From: an uncultured Alistipes sp.
GTDB lineage: Bacteria; Bacteroidota; Bacteroidia; Bacteroidales; Rikenellaceae
Direction: 5' to 3'
DNA length: 64,000 nt
NCBI GenBank assembly: GCA_944326035.1
Contig: CALVCS010000007.1
Span: 144,466 to 208,465, forward strand
Numbering within the stretch: position 1 is the stretch's first letter; every line of letters begins with the position of its first letter. Position numbers and translations under genes: made by a program. Below are positions 9,416-18,696 of the stretch, one piece after another. The notes below the pieces were generated by a model. The model was given only the letters and a program-made list of their open reading frames with translations, made no database searches and was not told the origin of the DNA.

Positions 9416-11278
9416 TTATTTCTTGTCGAGACGATCCTGTCGTCCCCGATAGATCAATTCCATGCCGCAACGGGCACAATCAAAATGCAACTCATACACA
9501 TATCCCCCATGTTCCAAATAGAGACGTCCCGTATAAGTCGGCTTTTCCTTCAAACACCACCCCAACTCACGCCGCAGACAATACCGCATACGCATCACCG
9601 TTTGCTGGCGTAAATCACTTTGCAGATCATACCCCGAAGCGATCTGCTCTACCCCGTGATCCCGGTAAAATTGTGCAGCCAACGAATTGGTAACGTTATC
9701 CTCGCCGGACAGCCGTTTGTCGGGGAAAGGAAGCGTCCGGTCTTCGGCTCTTCGGGTCCGACGGGTGTACGCCTTTTCTCGGGCGATCTCCAGCGCCGCC
9801 AACGCTTCCCGACGCAATTCGGACAACTGGGACGCCGGCACAAACCGAATCGGCGAAGCCTCGATCTCCAACCCCTCGAGCCGATAGGCACTATCCCCCA
9901 TCCGGGCCAATTGCGTACGGAGCGTCTCTTCGGCCTGAACCGCTTGACGAGCCGGTTCGAAATGACCGGAAATCGTCGCTTCCGCAGCCGTTTCTCCCTC
10001 GTCGAGACGCAGACGCACCTCCTCGTCCGTCATGTATATCACCCCCCGCACCGGAATTACCCGCTTGAGTCGACTGTGCTCCACCGCCGACACAAAACGA
10101 TGATCGTAATTGCGGTACAGTTCCACGCCCGGCCGCAACCCCTCCAGCCGATTCGGATAGAGATAGACGCCTTCGCAACGATTGACATAGGTTCCGATCA
10201 ACGCCCCGTTCGCGCCCAGGAAACAGATCCCATCCCCCGACGACAACGTCAGTGCATGATCCATTTCTACGCGATCGCGCCCGATCCGGACGACTTTGCC
10301 CAATCGTTCCCCCATCGACTTCGGCGTATCGAACGAGGCGACATCCGTCTGATGGCCCCCTGCCAGGTAGTACGCCGTTCCTCCCCGCGAAAAACTTTTG
10401 GTCGGATCGGGCGCAAACTCCCGCCACGACTCCCCGACCGACAGCCGTTGCAAATCTTGCCTGCGGTCGATAATGGCATCCAGCTCCTGACGATACCAAC
10501 TCACCACATTCCGCACATAGGTCATATCTTTCAGCCGGCCTTCGATTTTGAACGAAGTGACCCCGGCATCGATCATCGACTCCAAATGGCCGCTCAGATT
10601 CAAGTCGCGTACCGACAGCAGATGTTTGTCGCGTATCAACGGCCGAAACTGTTCATCCAGCAAATTATAGGGCAGTCTACACAACTGCGCACAATCGCCC
10701 CGATTTCCGCTGCGGGCGCTCATCGTGCGACTCATATAGCACCGCCCGCTATACCCCACACAGATCGCCCCATGGATGAAAGCCTCGATCTCGGCGTCGG
10801 TATGCTGCGCGATCTCCGCAATCTCTTCCAAGGTCAAGGCCCGTTCCAAAATCACCCGACTAAAACCGACCCCGGCTAAGAAAGCCGTTCGGGCCGGATC
10901 GGTATTGAACATCTGCGTCGACGCATGCAGCTCGATCGGAGGCAGATCCATCCGCAAAAACGCCAGGTCCTGGATAATCAACGCATCGGCCCCAATCTCC
11001 CACATACGGCGAGCCATCCGCTCGGCCTCCTTCAACTCCTGTTCATAGAGCAAGGTATTCATCGTCACATACATCCGCACCCGATAGCGATGCGCAAAGC
11101 GACATAAGGCTTCGATCTGCCGTTCGTCCACCCCTACCGCCACACGGGCTCCAAAGCGAGGTGCCCCCACATACAGCGCATCCGCCCCGCACAAAACCGC
11201 CGCTTGCCCCTGTTCCAAATCGCGAACCGGTGCCAACAATTCGATCCGACGAGGCGTACTTTTTAACATACCTTGCAT
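9416..11278 (-). CDS. peptidase U32-family protein, probable RNA hydroxylation enzyme (RlhA/TrhP type)
   Basis: Protein of 620 residues. U32 members once called collagenase-like proteases are now known to include TrhP and RlhA, which hydroxylate tRNA uridine or 23S rRNA cytidine. The family signature EAFIHGAICVGYSGRC is present, followed by Cys residues in CAQLCRLP that fit a metal or Fe-S site. The length with a C-terminal extension resembles RlhA (about 650 residues). I use the ATG at 11278; the frame reaches 11311 only through a TTG. The methyltransferase gene follows after six bases. TrhP versus RlhA function cannot be decided here. Confidence 0.85.
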   Translation of the reverse strand: MQGMLKSTPRRIELLAPVRDLEQGQAAVLCGADALYVGAPRFGARVAVGVDERQIEALCRFAHRYRVRMYVTMNTLLYEQELKEAERMARRMWEIGADALIIQDLAFLRMDLPPIELHASTQMFNTDPARTAFLAGVGFSRVILERALTLEEIAEIAQHTDAEIEAFIHGAICVGYSGRCYMSRTMSARSGNRGDCAQLCRLPYNLLDEQFRPLIRDKHLLSVRDLNLSGHLESMIDAGVTSFKIEGRLKDMTYVRNVVSWYRQELDAIIDRRQDLQRLSVGESWREFAPDPTKSFSRGGTAYYLAGGHQTDVASFDTPKSMGERLGKVVRIGRDRVEMDHALTLSSGDGICFLGANGALIGTYVNRCEGVYLYPNRLEGLRPGVELYRNYDHRFVSAVEHSRLKRVIPVRGVIYMTDEEVRLRLDEGETAAEATISGHFEPARQAVQAEETLRTQLARMGDSAYRLEGLEIEASPIRFVPASQLSELRREALAALEIAREKAYTRRTRRAEDRTLPFPDKRLSGEDNVTNSLAAQFYRDHGVEQIASGYDLQSDLRQQTVMRMRYCLRRELGWCLKEKPTYTGRLYLEHGGYVYELHFDCARCGMELIYRGRQDRLDKK

Positions 11279-11345
11279 TTTTTTAACAAATTCTGTATCT
11301 TGCGGACTCAACCTGACTTATTAAGCCGTAAAGATACTGAAAATA

Positions 11346-12689
11346 ATGGGAAAACGAGGTTCATTCAGCAGCCGGTTCGGTGTGGTAGCCGCTGTTGGGG
11401 GTTCGGTCATCGGCTTGGGAAACATCTGGCGCTTCCCGTATATTGCCGGCGAAAATGGAGGAGCTGCTTTCATTCTGATCTACATTTCTATCAGCCTGTT
11501 GATTTCCATTCCCATTATGCTCTCGGAATTCACCCTGGGACGGAGCACCAAACGAAATTCCAAACGCGCCTTTCAAAAACTCGCCCCCGGATCTCACTGG
11601 AATTGGGTCGGTTATATGGGCATTTTCTGCTCGTTTATCATTCTCGCCTTTTATAGTGTCATCGCCGGATGGGCGCTCGACTTCATCAAAGAATCCCTGT
11701 TGAATAACTTCGCGGGGAAAAGCCCGGCCGAAATCAACGCCAATTTCTCCGCCTTCGTCGACAGCGGATGGAGACCCATTACCTGGGCCATCATCTTTAT
11801 TGTAGCGACAGCCGTCATTGTATTGGCCGGGATCGAAAAAGGCATCGAACGATACAGCAAAATTTTGATGCCACTGTTCGTAGTCCTATTGATCGGCCTG
11901 GTGATCAACTCTTTGACACTGCCCGCCGCCCGCGAAGGAATCACCTTCCTGCTCAAACCCGACTTCAGCAAAGTAACCGGAAATACCGTTTTACAAGCTT
12001 TAGGACAATCCTTCTTCTCGATGAGCCTAGGCATGGGATGTATGATCACATACGGTTCCTACATTAAGAAAAACGAAAATATGTTTAAAGTGGCCGGGAT
12101 GGTGGCTCTTTCCGATGTCTCGGTCGCTATTCTGTCGGGATTGGCGATTTTCCCCGCCGTTTTCTCCTTCGGAATCAACCCTACTTCGGGGCCGGAACTG
12201 GTCTTCCTCACCCTGCCCAACATCTTCGCCCAAATGACCGGCGGGTATTTCATCTCGATCATCTTCTTCACGCTGCTCTTCCTGGCCGCCATCACCTCGT
12301 CCATCTCCCTGTTTGAGGTCAGTACGGCCTATTTCTCAGAAGAGATGCGCATGGGACGCCGCAAAGCCGTGCTGCTGGTCGGAGGAACAACCATCATCAC
12401 CTCCACCCTCTGCGCACTGTCCCAAATGCCCGGCTCCCAATTAACTATTCTGGGACACAACCTCTTCGATGCATTCGATTCGCTGTCTTCCAATATTCTG
12501 ATGCCGCTGGGCGGGTTGCTTATCGTCATTTTCACCGGTTGGGTTCTCAGCCCTGCCAAATTTAAAAACGAACTGACCAGTCAACAAACCTGTGGAAAGC
12601 ATCTTTTTCCGATCGTACGATTTCTGATCCGTTTTGTGATCCCCTTCGTCATCCTCATGCTTTTCTTTAGCTTAATCGGGCTATTTTAA
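11346..12689 (+). CDS. sodium-dependent transporter, neurotransmitter:sodium symporter (NSS/SNF) family
   Basis: Inner-membrane sodium symporter of 447 residues in the LeuT family, probably importing an amino acid. The N-terminal helix has the hallmark GGSVIGLGNIWRFPYIAGENGG (sodium and substrate site), and about eleven to twelve helices follow. It begins 68 bases from the divergent U32 start, so the two promoters overlap; TATCTTGC at 11296-11303 is a weak -7 candidate for this gene. CstA follows 108 bases later on the same strand. Short prokaryotic NSS proteins with eleven helices are common. Substrate unknown. Confidence 0.92.
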   Translation: MGKRGSFSSRFGVVAAVGGSVIGLGNIWRFPYIAGENGGAAFILIYISISLLISIPIMLSEFTLGRSTKRNSKRAFQKLAPGSHWNWVGYMGIFCSFIILAFYSVIAGWALDFIKESLLNNFAGKSPAEINANFSAFVDSGWRPITWAIIFIVATAVIVLAGIEKGIERYSKILMPLFVVLLIGLVINSLTLPAAREGITFLLKPDFSKVTGNTVLQALGQSFFSMSLGMGCMITYGSYIKKNENMFKVAGMVALSDVSVAILSGLAIFPAVFSFGINPTSGPELVFLTLPNIFAQMTGGYFISIIFFTLLFLAAITSSISLFEVSTAYFSEEMRMGRRKAVLLVGGTTIITSTLCALSQMPGSQLTILGHNLFDAFDSLSSNILMPLGGLLIVIFTGWVLSPAKFKNELTSQQTCGKHLFPIVRFLIRFVIPFVILMLFFSLIGLF

Positions 12690-12760
12690 TCTGCTGAGCC
12701 CTTCGTTTTCACCCGGTTGAACATCGTAGAATAACGAAAAGTCATCATCCTCAGATGCAA

Positions 12761-12793
12761 AAAAATTTCCACCTTACAAAGGTGTAAATTTTT
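12761..12793 (+). other. stem-loop ending five bases before the cstA start codon
   Basis: AAAAATTT (12761-12768) pairs with AAATTTTT (12786-12793), and inside it CACCTT pairs with AAGGTG around a three-base loop. It could terminate the upstream transporter transcript or fold over the cstA ribosome-binding region. Confidence 0.6.
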
Positions 12794-12797
12794 CTGT

Positions 12798-14249
12798 ATG
12801 ATCACTTTCGTCCTCTGTTTATTACTATTGATCGGCTCCTATTTCACCTATGGAAAATACCTGGAAAGAATGTTCGGAGCCGACCCTTCCCGCGAAACTC
12901 CCAGCAAAACCCTCTACGACGGAGTGGACTATCTGCCACTCCCCATGTGGAAAACCTTCCTGATCCAACTGCTCAACATCGCTGGATTAGGACCGATCTT
13001 CGGCGCACTGTTGGGGGCGATGTATGGTCCGGTCGCATTCCTGTGGATCACCCTGGGAGGCATCTTCATCGGCGCCATGCACGACTACGCGTCGGGCATG
13101 CTCTCCGTCAAAATGAACGGCTTGAGCTTCCCGGAAATCGTCGGACGGTATCTGGGACTGCCTGTCAAACAAATCATGCGGGGCATCACCCTGTTGCTCA
13201 TGATTTTGGTCGGGGCCGTCTTTCTGGTCGGACCGGCCGGTATTCTCCAGAGCATGACCTCCCTGAGTCAAAGCATCTGGGTATGGATCATTTTGATTTA
13301 CTATATCCTGGCCACCCTACTGCCCATCGATAAAATCATCGGGCGCTTTTACCCCATCTTCGGAGCAGCCCTCTTCATCATGGCGATCGGGATTCTCGGG
13401 GTGCTGTTTTTCGGCCCCTATTCCATTCCCGAACTGAACCCCGAAAACTGGCGGAATTTCAAAAGTGAAGCCGATCTCTTTCCCATTTTCCCCACCCTGT
13501 TCATCACCATCGCGTGTGGGGCGGTCTCCGGGTTCCACGCCACCCAATCGCCGCTGATGGCCCGTTGTATCACCAACCAAAAGCAGGGCCGACCCGTCTT
13601 TTTCGGCGCGATGATCGCCGAATCGATCATCGCCATGATCTGGGCCGCGATCGGGATGGCCTTCTGGGGCGGCACCTCCGAATTGAATGCCATCATGGCC
13701 GAACAAGGCAATAACGCCGCATGGGCCGTCAACGAAATTACCCATACCACGTTAGGCCGTGTAGGGGCCATTCTGGCCCTTCTGGGCGTGGTCGTCGCTC
13801 CGATCACCAGCGGAGATTCGGCCTTCCGCTGTGCTCGACTGATCGCCGCCGACTTCCTGCACCTCGAACAACGATCCATCAAGAAACGGCTCTATATCAG
13901 CATTCCACTCTTTATCGCCGGATTCGCCATCACCCTGATGCAATTCGATGTCGTCTGGAAATACTTCGCCTGGCTCAACCAAACCTTGGCGGCAATCTGT
14001 TTATGGACCGTTACCGTCTATCTCTATATTCACCGAAAAAACTTCTGGATCGCTCTGATCCCCTCCGTATTTATGACCCTGGTCGTGAGCACCTACATTC
14101 TGATCGCGCCCGAAGGCCTTCAATGGTCATTCAACGTCGGACTGGGTGTTGCCGCCCTTCTCACGGTGGGGATTTGCGCATTGGTCTATGGGTATATGCG
14201 TCAACGACGTACGAAATTCGAGGCCGATCCGTCCAATGATACCCTCTAA
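12798..14249 (+). CDS. CstA-family carbon starvation protein (peptide/pyruvate transporter)
   Basis: Polytopic inner-membrane protein of 483 residues, shorter than E. coli CstA (about 700) but normal for Bacteroidetes CstA-like proteins. Family features: the opening YGKYLERMFGAD, the segment GLGPIFGALLGAMYGP, the motif GAMHDYASGMLSVK and later SGFHATQSPLMARC. Characterised members import peptides or pyruvate under carbon limitation. A hairpin lies immediately before the start codon. It is convergent with the PAP2 gene, and a shared palindrome ends both transcripts. Confidence 0.92.
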   Translation: MITFVLCLLLLIGSYFTYGKYLERMFGADPSRETPSKTLYDGVDYLPLPMWKTFLIQLLNIAGLGPIFGALLGAMYGPVAFLWITLGGIFIGAMHDYASGMLSVKMNGLSFPEIVGRYLGLPVKQIMRGITLLLMILVGAVFLVGPAGILQSMTSLSQSIWVWIILIYYILATLLPIDKIIGRFYPIFGAALFIMAIGILGVLFFGPYSIPELNPENWRNFKSEADLFPIFPTLFITIACGAVSGFHATQSPLMARCITNQKQGRPVFFGAMIAESIIAMIWAAIGMAFWGGTSELNAIMAEQGNNAAWAVNEITHTTLGRVGAILALLGVVVAPITSGDSAFRCARLIAADFLHLEQRSIKKRLYISIPLFIAGFAITLMQFDVVWKYFAWLNQTLAAICLWTVTVYLYIHRKNFWIALIPSVFMTLVVSTYILIAPEGLQWSFNVGLGVAALLTVGICALVYGYMRQRRTKFEADPSNDTL

Positions 14250-14270
14250 GTAACGGAGCAAATCCGCAAA

Positions 14271-14307
14271 CAGGGCGGCACGATCTTTCGAAGATCGTGC
14301 CGCCCTG
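14271..14307. terminator. bidirectional terminator palindrome
   Basis: Perfect 16-base-pair stem with a five-base loop between the convergent cstA and PAP2 genes. T-runs are weak on both sides, but the stem is long and GC-rich. Confidence 0.75.
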
Positions 14308-14328
14308 TATTGGTAGAGAGGAGATAGG

Positions 14329-14871
14329 TCAGAAGGTAAAAGAGGCGTATAAGGCGGGCTTATCGTCGATCAGAACCGGTGAGAGTACCAAGCGATGTTT
14401 CTCTGCAAACGGTCGGGTAAAGATCCGACTGGCCGCTGCACCGATAAGGGCTCCGGTCGTCACATCCCACACATCATGTTTTTTGGCATAGACCCGACTC
14501 CAGGCCACATAGGTCGACAGCACATAGGCCGGAACACCAAACTTCCATCCATAACGCCGCTGCAAAAAAGTAGCGCCCGCAAAGGCCGCCGCCGAATGTG
14601 CCGAAGGAAAAGAGTTCAGGTTACTCCCGTCCGGACGACGTTTATCCACCGCCGCTTTCAGGATATAGGTTACGGCGGCGGCCGAAACCCCCGAAAAGAC
14701 CAGTTGTTTCGTACCTTGATAATCCCGCTCTATCAAGGTCGTCACCAACGCCGCGACCGGTAAACCGGCTGCCAACACATCTCCCGAAATACGCACGCCT
14801 TTATGGTAGGATTGTGCATGCAACGAGAGGGTAAGGCCCCATAGCCCAACGACCATCACGATCCATCTCAT
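14329..14871 (-). CDS. PAP2-family membrane phosphatase
   Basis: Membrane phosphatase of 180 residues with a signal-like first helix. All three PAP2 motifs are visible: K72-x6-RP (K72, R79, P80), PSAH (89-92, the Ser-Ala version of PSGH) and SR-x5-H-x3-D (S125, R126, H132, D136). Likely substrates are lipid phosphates such as undecaprenyl pyrophosphate, phosphatidic acid or PGP. The start overlaps the stop of the DgkA-type kinase by four bases, so kinase and phosphatase of lipid alcohols are made together. The specific substrate is not deducible. Confidence 0.9.
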   Translation of the reverse strand: MRWIVMVVGLWGLTLSLHAQSYHKGVRISGDVLAAGLPVAALVTTLIERDYQGTKQLVFSGVSAAAVTYILKAAVDKRRPDGSNLNSFPSAHSAAAFAGATFLQRRYGWKFGVPAYVLSTYVAWSRVYAKKHDVWDVTTGALIGAAASRIFTRPFAEKHRLVLSPVLIDDKPALYASFTF

Positions 14872-15248
14872 AGGAAACAGGCATAAATTTTGGGTACAAA
14901 CACCAATAAACCGACAATAGCCGCTCCGATGGCTGTAAGCAACACCGCTCCGGCCGCCAGATCTTTGGCCTGTCCGATCAGTGGATGATGTTCCAACGAA
15001 ACCCTATCACACAATCGTTCCAAGGCCGAGTTGAACGCCTCTGCCGCTATCACGGCCGCAATCACCCCCACCACGATCATCCATTCCAGTCGTGACAACC
15101 CCAACAAAAAGCCTAATAACGTCACGATAACAGCTGCCGTCAGATGGATCCACGCATTGCGTTCATCGCGGAAGAGAATGCCGATGCCACGAAAAGCATA
15201 GCGGAAATTATGTAGCGTTGTTTTGAACGGTTTTCGAGAAGAAGCCAT
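14868..15248 (-). CDS. diacylglycerol kinase-family protein (DgkA; lipid or undecaprenol kinase)
   Basis: Small three-helix membrane kinase of 126 residues. Conserved family features are the amphipathic N-terminus with RNAWIH, and the second-helix motif AAEAFNSALERLCD, which carries the catalytic and metal-binding Glu and Asn; the third helix ends in a short cytoplasmic tail. I use the ATG at 15248, since the longer frame from 15353 would overlap the upstream DUF5723 gene and adds nothing family-like. DgkA homologues phosphorylate diacylglycerol or undecaprenol. Overlap with the PAP2 phosphatase gene suggests lipid-carrier recycling. Confidence 0.88.
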   Translation of the reverse strand: MASSRKPFKTTLHNFRYAFRGIGILFRDERNAWIHLTAAVIVTLLGFLLGLSRLEWMIVVGVIAAVIAAEAFNSALERLCDRVSLEHHPLIGQAKDLAAGAVLLTAIGAAIVGLLVFVPKIYACFL

Positions 15249-15333
15249 AATTTCTCTTTTTACGAATCGAACGGGGAGTTCGCCTACCGACACTGTGATT
15301 CCACTCCCCTTTCGGTAAAGATAATATATTTTT

Positions 15334-16755
15334 CTAAGGTCTCCACACTCCACCCCGACGCCACGGATCCCGTCGCATCTGATCGTCCCGTCGAGCCCCG
15401 ATCGGGATATTCATTCCCAGATTGAACACGGCCGAAGCCCGGCCCAGCGGAATATACTGCGACGTGAAGCGAGTTACCATGTGGTCGGTTCCAAAAAAGA
15501 GATTCACTCCTTTGGGCGCAAAATTGAGCAACCAGCCCCACGAAGTCCCATAATTGGAGGCCGCAGCCGTCACAACGACATTGAACCAACGGGCCGGTCG
15601 AAAATTAACCGACCCCATCGCTTCGGTCCAGATGCGCGTCATTCCCAAGCGTGTAGAGGACAACAACCCAAAAGAGATCTTTCGATCCAATATCGCATAC
15701 TCTCCCCCGACATGAATCGTGGTCCTCAACATCCGGGTTCGTGCCTGAGGCGCCTCGCCTTCATACAGGTTCAACAAGGCTTCGAGATCCTCCCGTACGG
15801 AACGCCACTGATCCCGAAGCGAGACGGTCTGACTGCCACTACCGACCGCCACTTCATGAAAACCCTCGAACGAAAAAGGTTCATTTCGGGTCTCTCCTCT
15901 CAGGTTGTGGCTCCAGCGGATAAACCCCAGATCGACCACGCTCGCCGACAACAGCCATCGGTCATCAAACCGATAGACCATTCCCAAATCCACGCCTAAC
16001 CCCCATCCCGCAGGTCCGGGCGAATGCCAATCCAACCCCTGAATCCGTCCCTGTTCGTCGTAACGGAACGAACTGCCTCGAGCCGAAAGATCCGCCACCC
16101 CGTTCGCATCGATCAACCATTGATCACCACTCAGGGAGATATCCATCCGATCGATCGTGGCACGGACATTGGCTGCGCCGATCAACCCCTTGAGCTTAAC
16201 GCCGATCACCAGCTTTTCGCCAATGGGATGAGCATGACCGACCGCCACTTCTACGTAATTATCGCTCTGCAAGGTCAGATTTTCGATATGATACCGACTG
16301 CCTGCCGCATGATCCATTCCCAACTTCATAAACCGGAATAATTCCCCAGGCAGATAGAGATCACTCATCGAACGTGCACTGATGTCGATGGTCGTGAATC
16401 CCCGTTTCCCATAAAACCCGGTGGAAAGCAGGGTCACATCCACGTCGGCTTTCAGGGCATTTCCCGCCACAATGCCGGACAGAAACTCCGACGCGGAGAT
16501 CGACGGATTCATAAAGGTGGTCAACCCGCCATTTTGCGGATACAGAAAGGAGGTCAAACTCAGGTTGGAGTGCACGTCGGCCATCACATTTCCCAAGCCC
16601 GGCACACTGATATAGCCTCGATCGCTGGCTAAAGCCGGATTCAACTTATGTCGCATGGGCATGCTGTTCAAGAAATAGGAGGATCGCAACGTCTGCGCCT
16701 CGCCGACCGTCACCATCATTCCGACCCAAAGGATCACCAAGATCGTACGTTTCAT
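15334..16755 (-). CDS. DUF5723-family exported protein, predicted outer-membrane beta-barrel
   Basis: Protein of 473 residues with a signal peptide ending near VGEAQ. Right after it, SSYFLNSMPMRHKLNPAL is the typical start of DUF5723 proteins, which resemble Bacteroidetes outer-membrane barrel proteins; alternating beta-strand segments run to the C-terminus. I place the start at the ATG of MKRTIL (16755); an in-frame ATG at 16776 is possible. It follows the large lipoprotein gene by about 30 bases and precedes the kinase/phosphatase pair, so the four probably form one envelope operon. Function of the family is unknown. Confidence 0.8.
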   Translation of the reverse strand: MKRTILVILWVGMMVTVGEAQTLRSSYFLNSMPMRHKLNPALASDRGYISVPGLGNVMADVHSNLSLTSFLYPQNGGLTTFMNPSISASEFLSGIVAGNALKADVDVTLLSTGFYGKRGFTTIDISARSMSDLYLPGELFRFMKLGMDHAAGSRYHIENLTLQSDNYVEVAVGHAHPIGEKLVIGVKLKGLIGAANVRATIDRMDISLSGDQWLIDANGVADLSARGSSFRYDEQGRIQGLDWHSPGPAGWGLGVDLGMVYRFDDRWLLSASVVDLGFIRWSHNLRGETRNEPFSFEGFHEVAVGSGSQTVSLRDQWRSVREDLEALLNLYEGEAPQARTRMLRTTIHVGGEYAILDRKISFGLLSSTRLGMTRIWTEAMGSVNFRPARWFNVVVTAAASNYGTSWGWLLNFAPKGVNLFFGTDHMVTRFTSQYIPLGRASAVFNLGMNIPIGARRDDQMRRDPWRRGGVWRP

Positions 16756-16788
16756 CGTTTGATTTCCAAGACTCATTCAACGCTCGCT

Positions 16789-18522
16789 TTACAAATCATC
16801 CAAATTCAGATGGAGCCCACCGGGCACCTTACACGTCAGGGCAAATTGCAAATATTGAGACTCGTTCAATGGAACATACGCCACGTCTGGCTGTCCATCC
16901 CCGCTCACCTCCAAAATCAGCGCATCCAGACGGGCCAAAGCTCCCGAAGCCGTCTCCCGAATCGTCACGTTAAACGCAGAGGTGACGGCCTCACCCTCTA
17001 CGCCTCCCGCCTGAATGATTTCCGGCGCCGAGACTTCCACGCCTTCCAGCGGTTGCCCCTGGGTATCGACCGGAATCGCCCGACAACGTAGCTCCAAGGG
17101 GATCGTACTGGTCGCTTCGGAATGTATTTCCAACGAGTTCACTTTATCGATCACCTCCCCGAGCTCTTTTTGCAGATCCCGAATCGTATCGCGGTAACAG
17201 AGCCGCAAAGCGGGACCGAAACTCAACGGGATCTCCAAGGCATACGAACCCGACAACCGATACGATTCCACGCTCAAATCCAATTGCTGAGGGTGGGAGG
17301 CATCGGGTTGCACCTGAAACTGAAAATCCAGAAAATCAGGCACCTTTCGAACCAGTTGCGGCAAATGCGACGCTTCGACATACCGATATCCCGATGGCAT
17401 GCCTTGTTCGGAGGTTGCCAGCCAACGTCGCGAAGCAGTCGCCACACCCGGCACCTCCGCCGCATCGATCTTGAAACGAACCTCATTGACCCCCTCCTGG
17501 ATCGGAGCATCGTGTTGCCAGGGCGTTGCCTGCCAATCGACCGTTAGAGCCATTCCCAGCGTATTTTCGACCTCCAAGGCCACCCGAGGTTCCACATCCA
17601 GGACGACCTCCTCTCCCTGTAAAAAATCGGGCACTTCGGAGAGATCCACCCGTTGGGACGACGGTTCGACCTGCGGATCGAATTGTCCCTGCAATCGACC
17701 GATCGGCATCTCCGTCAACGTCAACACCGGTTCCAAAACTATCTGCTGCAGAAGGGCGGCTCCAGCCTCCCGTTCCGCGACCACGACCCGTCCCTTCAAA
17801 CGAATCGGCACCGACAAGTGCAACGCCGACTCCTGCACCGGATTTTGTGTAAAGAGCAGTCGTTCGACTTCAAACCGCCGCTCATAGCCTTGGGCGGGCG
17901 AAAAGGTCTCGTCGATCGACACCTCATGGGCCCCCGTCTCCGTCAAACAGAGATATTCCGGGAAAATCACCCGAAAATCTTCGAACCGGAGTTGACGGAT
18001 GGACGCGACATCACCGCTCACCCGAATCGTCAGATCTGCATACACCGGCTGACGAAACATCACCCAATCGATCGACCGGATCTGTGCGGGGAGCGCGGTA
18101 TCGATCGATTCCTCCGCCCTTTCGTCGACCTCCGCCGACAAACGAATCCCCGAACCGGCCTCAGTCGCAGAGAGAGGTGCCGACTGGAACGGTAAGGTCA
18201 TCGGATCAAAAACATGAGGCGCCACTCGTAAAGTCACCGGATCGATCCGAGGCACCTCCCACGAAAAAGATTCCTGTTTGTACAACCGATAATTGCCTTG
18301 TCCATCGGCTTGCAGCAAGCCGGAAGGGTCCGTTTTAAGAATACGCTCCAACGGTATTTGCTCGGTCGTACCGAACGGCAGAGAGAGCTCTTCGCCGCCG
18401 ACCCCGATCGTCCAATCAAGCTCCTTGTTCAAATCGTAATCCGCATCGACACACGCCGTCAACAGACACGTGGCTCCCAGCAGCAAGCGCCGCCATCCCG
18501 TCCGAACAAAAAGAAAACCCAT
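16789..18522 (-). CDS. large exported lipoprotein of unknown function
   Basis: Protein of 577 residues. The leader MGFLFVRTGWRR is followed by a hydrophobic stretch and the lipobox LTAC, with the lipidated residue at Cys24. The rest is beta-rich, with repeated phrases of the kind seen in Bacteroidetes surface lipoproteins, but I do not recognise a named domain. The ATG at 18522 is chosen because a complete promoter lies at 18567-18599; the longer frame from 18681 starts upstream of it. It heads the cluster with the DUF5723 barrel protein, a pairing that suggests a shared outer-membrane role (inference). Confidence 0.75.
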   Translation of the reverse strand: MGFLFVRTGWRRLLLGATCLLTACVDADYDLNKELDWTIGVGGEELSLPFGTTEQIPLERILKTDPSGLLQADGQGNYRLYKQESFSWEVPRIDPVTLRVAPHVFDPMTLPFQSAPLSATEAGSGIRLSAEVDERAEESIDTALPAQIRSIDWVMFRQPVYADLTIRVSGDVASIRQLRFEDFRVIFPEYLCLTETGAHEVSIDETFSPAQGYERRFEVERLLFTQNPVQESALHLSVPIRLKGRVVVAEREAGAALLQQIVLEPVLTLTEMPIGRLQGQFDPQVEPSSQRVDLSEVPDFLQGEEVVLDVEPRVALEVENTLGMALTVDWQATPWQHDAPIQEGVNEVRFKIDAAEVPGVATASRRWLATSEQGMPSGYRYVEASHLPQLVRKVPDFLDFQFQVQPDASHPQQLDLSVESYRLSGSYALEIPLSFGPALRLCYRDTIRDLQKELGEVIDKVNSLEIHSEATSTIPLELRCRAIPVDTQGQPLEGVEVSAPEIIQAGGVEGEAVTSAFNVTIRETASGALARLDALILEVSGDGQPDVAYVPLNESQYLQFALTCKVPGGLHLNLDDL

Positions 18523-18566
18523 CGTTTTACCTATTTTAGGGAGATTGATTCGAAAATCAACCGTCG

Positions 18567-18599
18567 CAAAGATACGCAAAAGTCGAGTTTCCTTCCAAA
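18567..18599 (-). promoter_or_regulatory. sigma-ABfr promoter of the lipoprotein/DUF5723 cluster
   Basis: On the minus strand, TTTG (18596-18599), 21 bases, then TATCTTTG (18567-18574). It lies 45 bases upstream of the lipoprotein ATG. Confidence 0.7.
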
Positions 18600-18660
18600 A
18601 TACGCCTCGTGGCACCGGGTTTTCCCCCGGAAGAAATCGCTGATTCTGCAAATAAATTGG

Positions 18661-18668
18661 TATCTTTG
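18661..18668 (+). promoter_or_regulatory. -7 box for ychF
   Basis: TATCTTTG fits TAnnTTTG and lies 28 bases before the ychF ATG. No convincing -33 element. Confidence 0.5.
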
Positions 18669-18696
18669 CTCCCTGTAACATTAATCACTCTACAAC

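Noticed and set aside
9620..10879. 419-codon plus-strand frame opposite the U32 gene
   Set aside because: It lies fully antisense to a well-supported gene, is rich in Arg, Pro and His, and shows no family motif; this is a mirror of the codon bias of the real gene.
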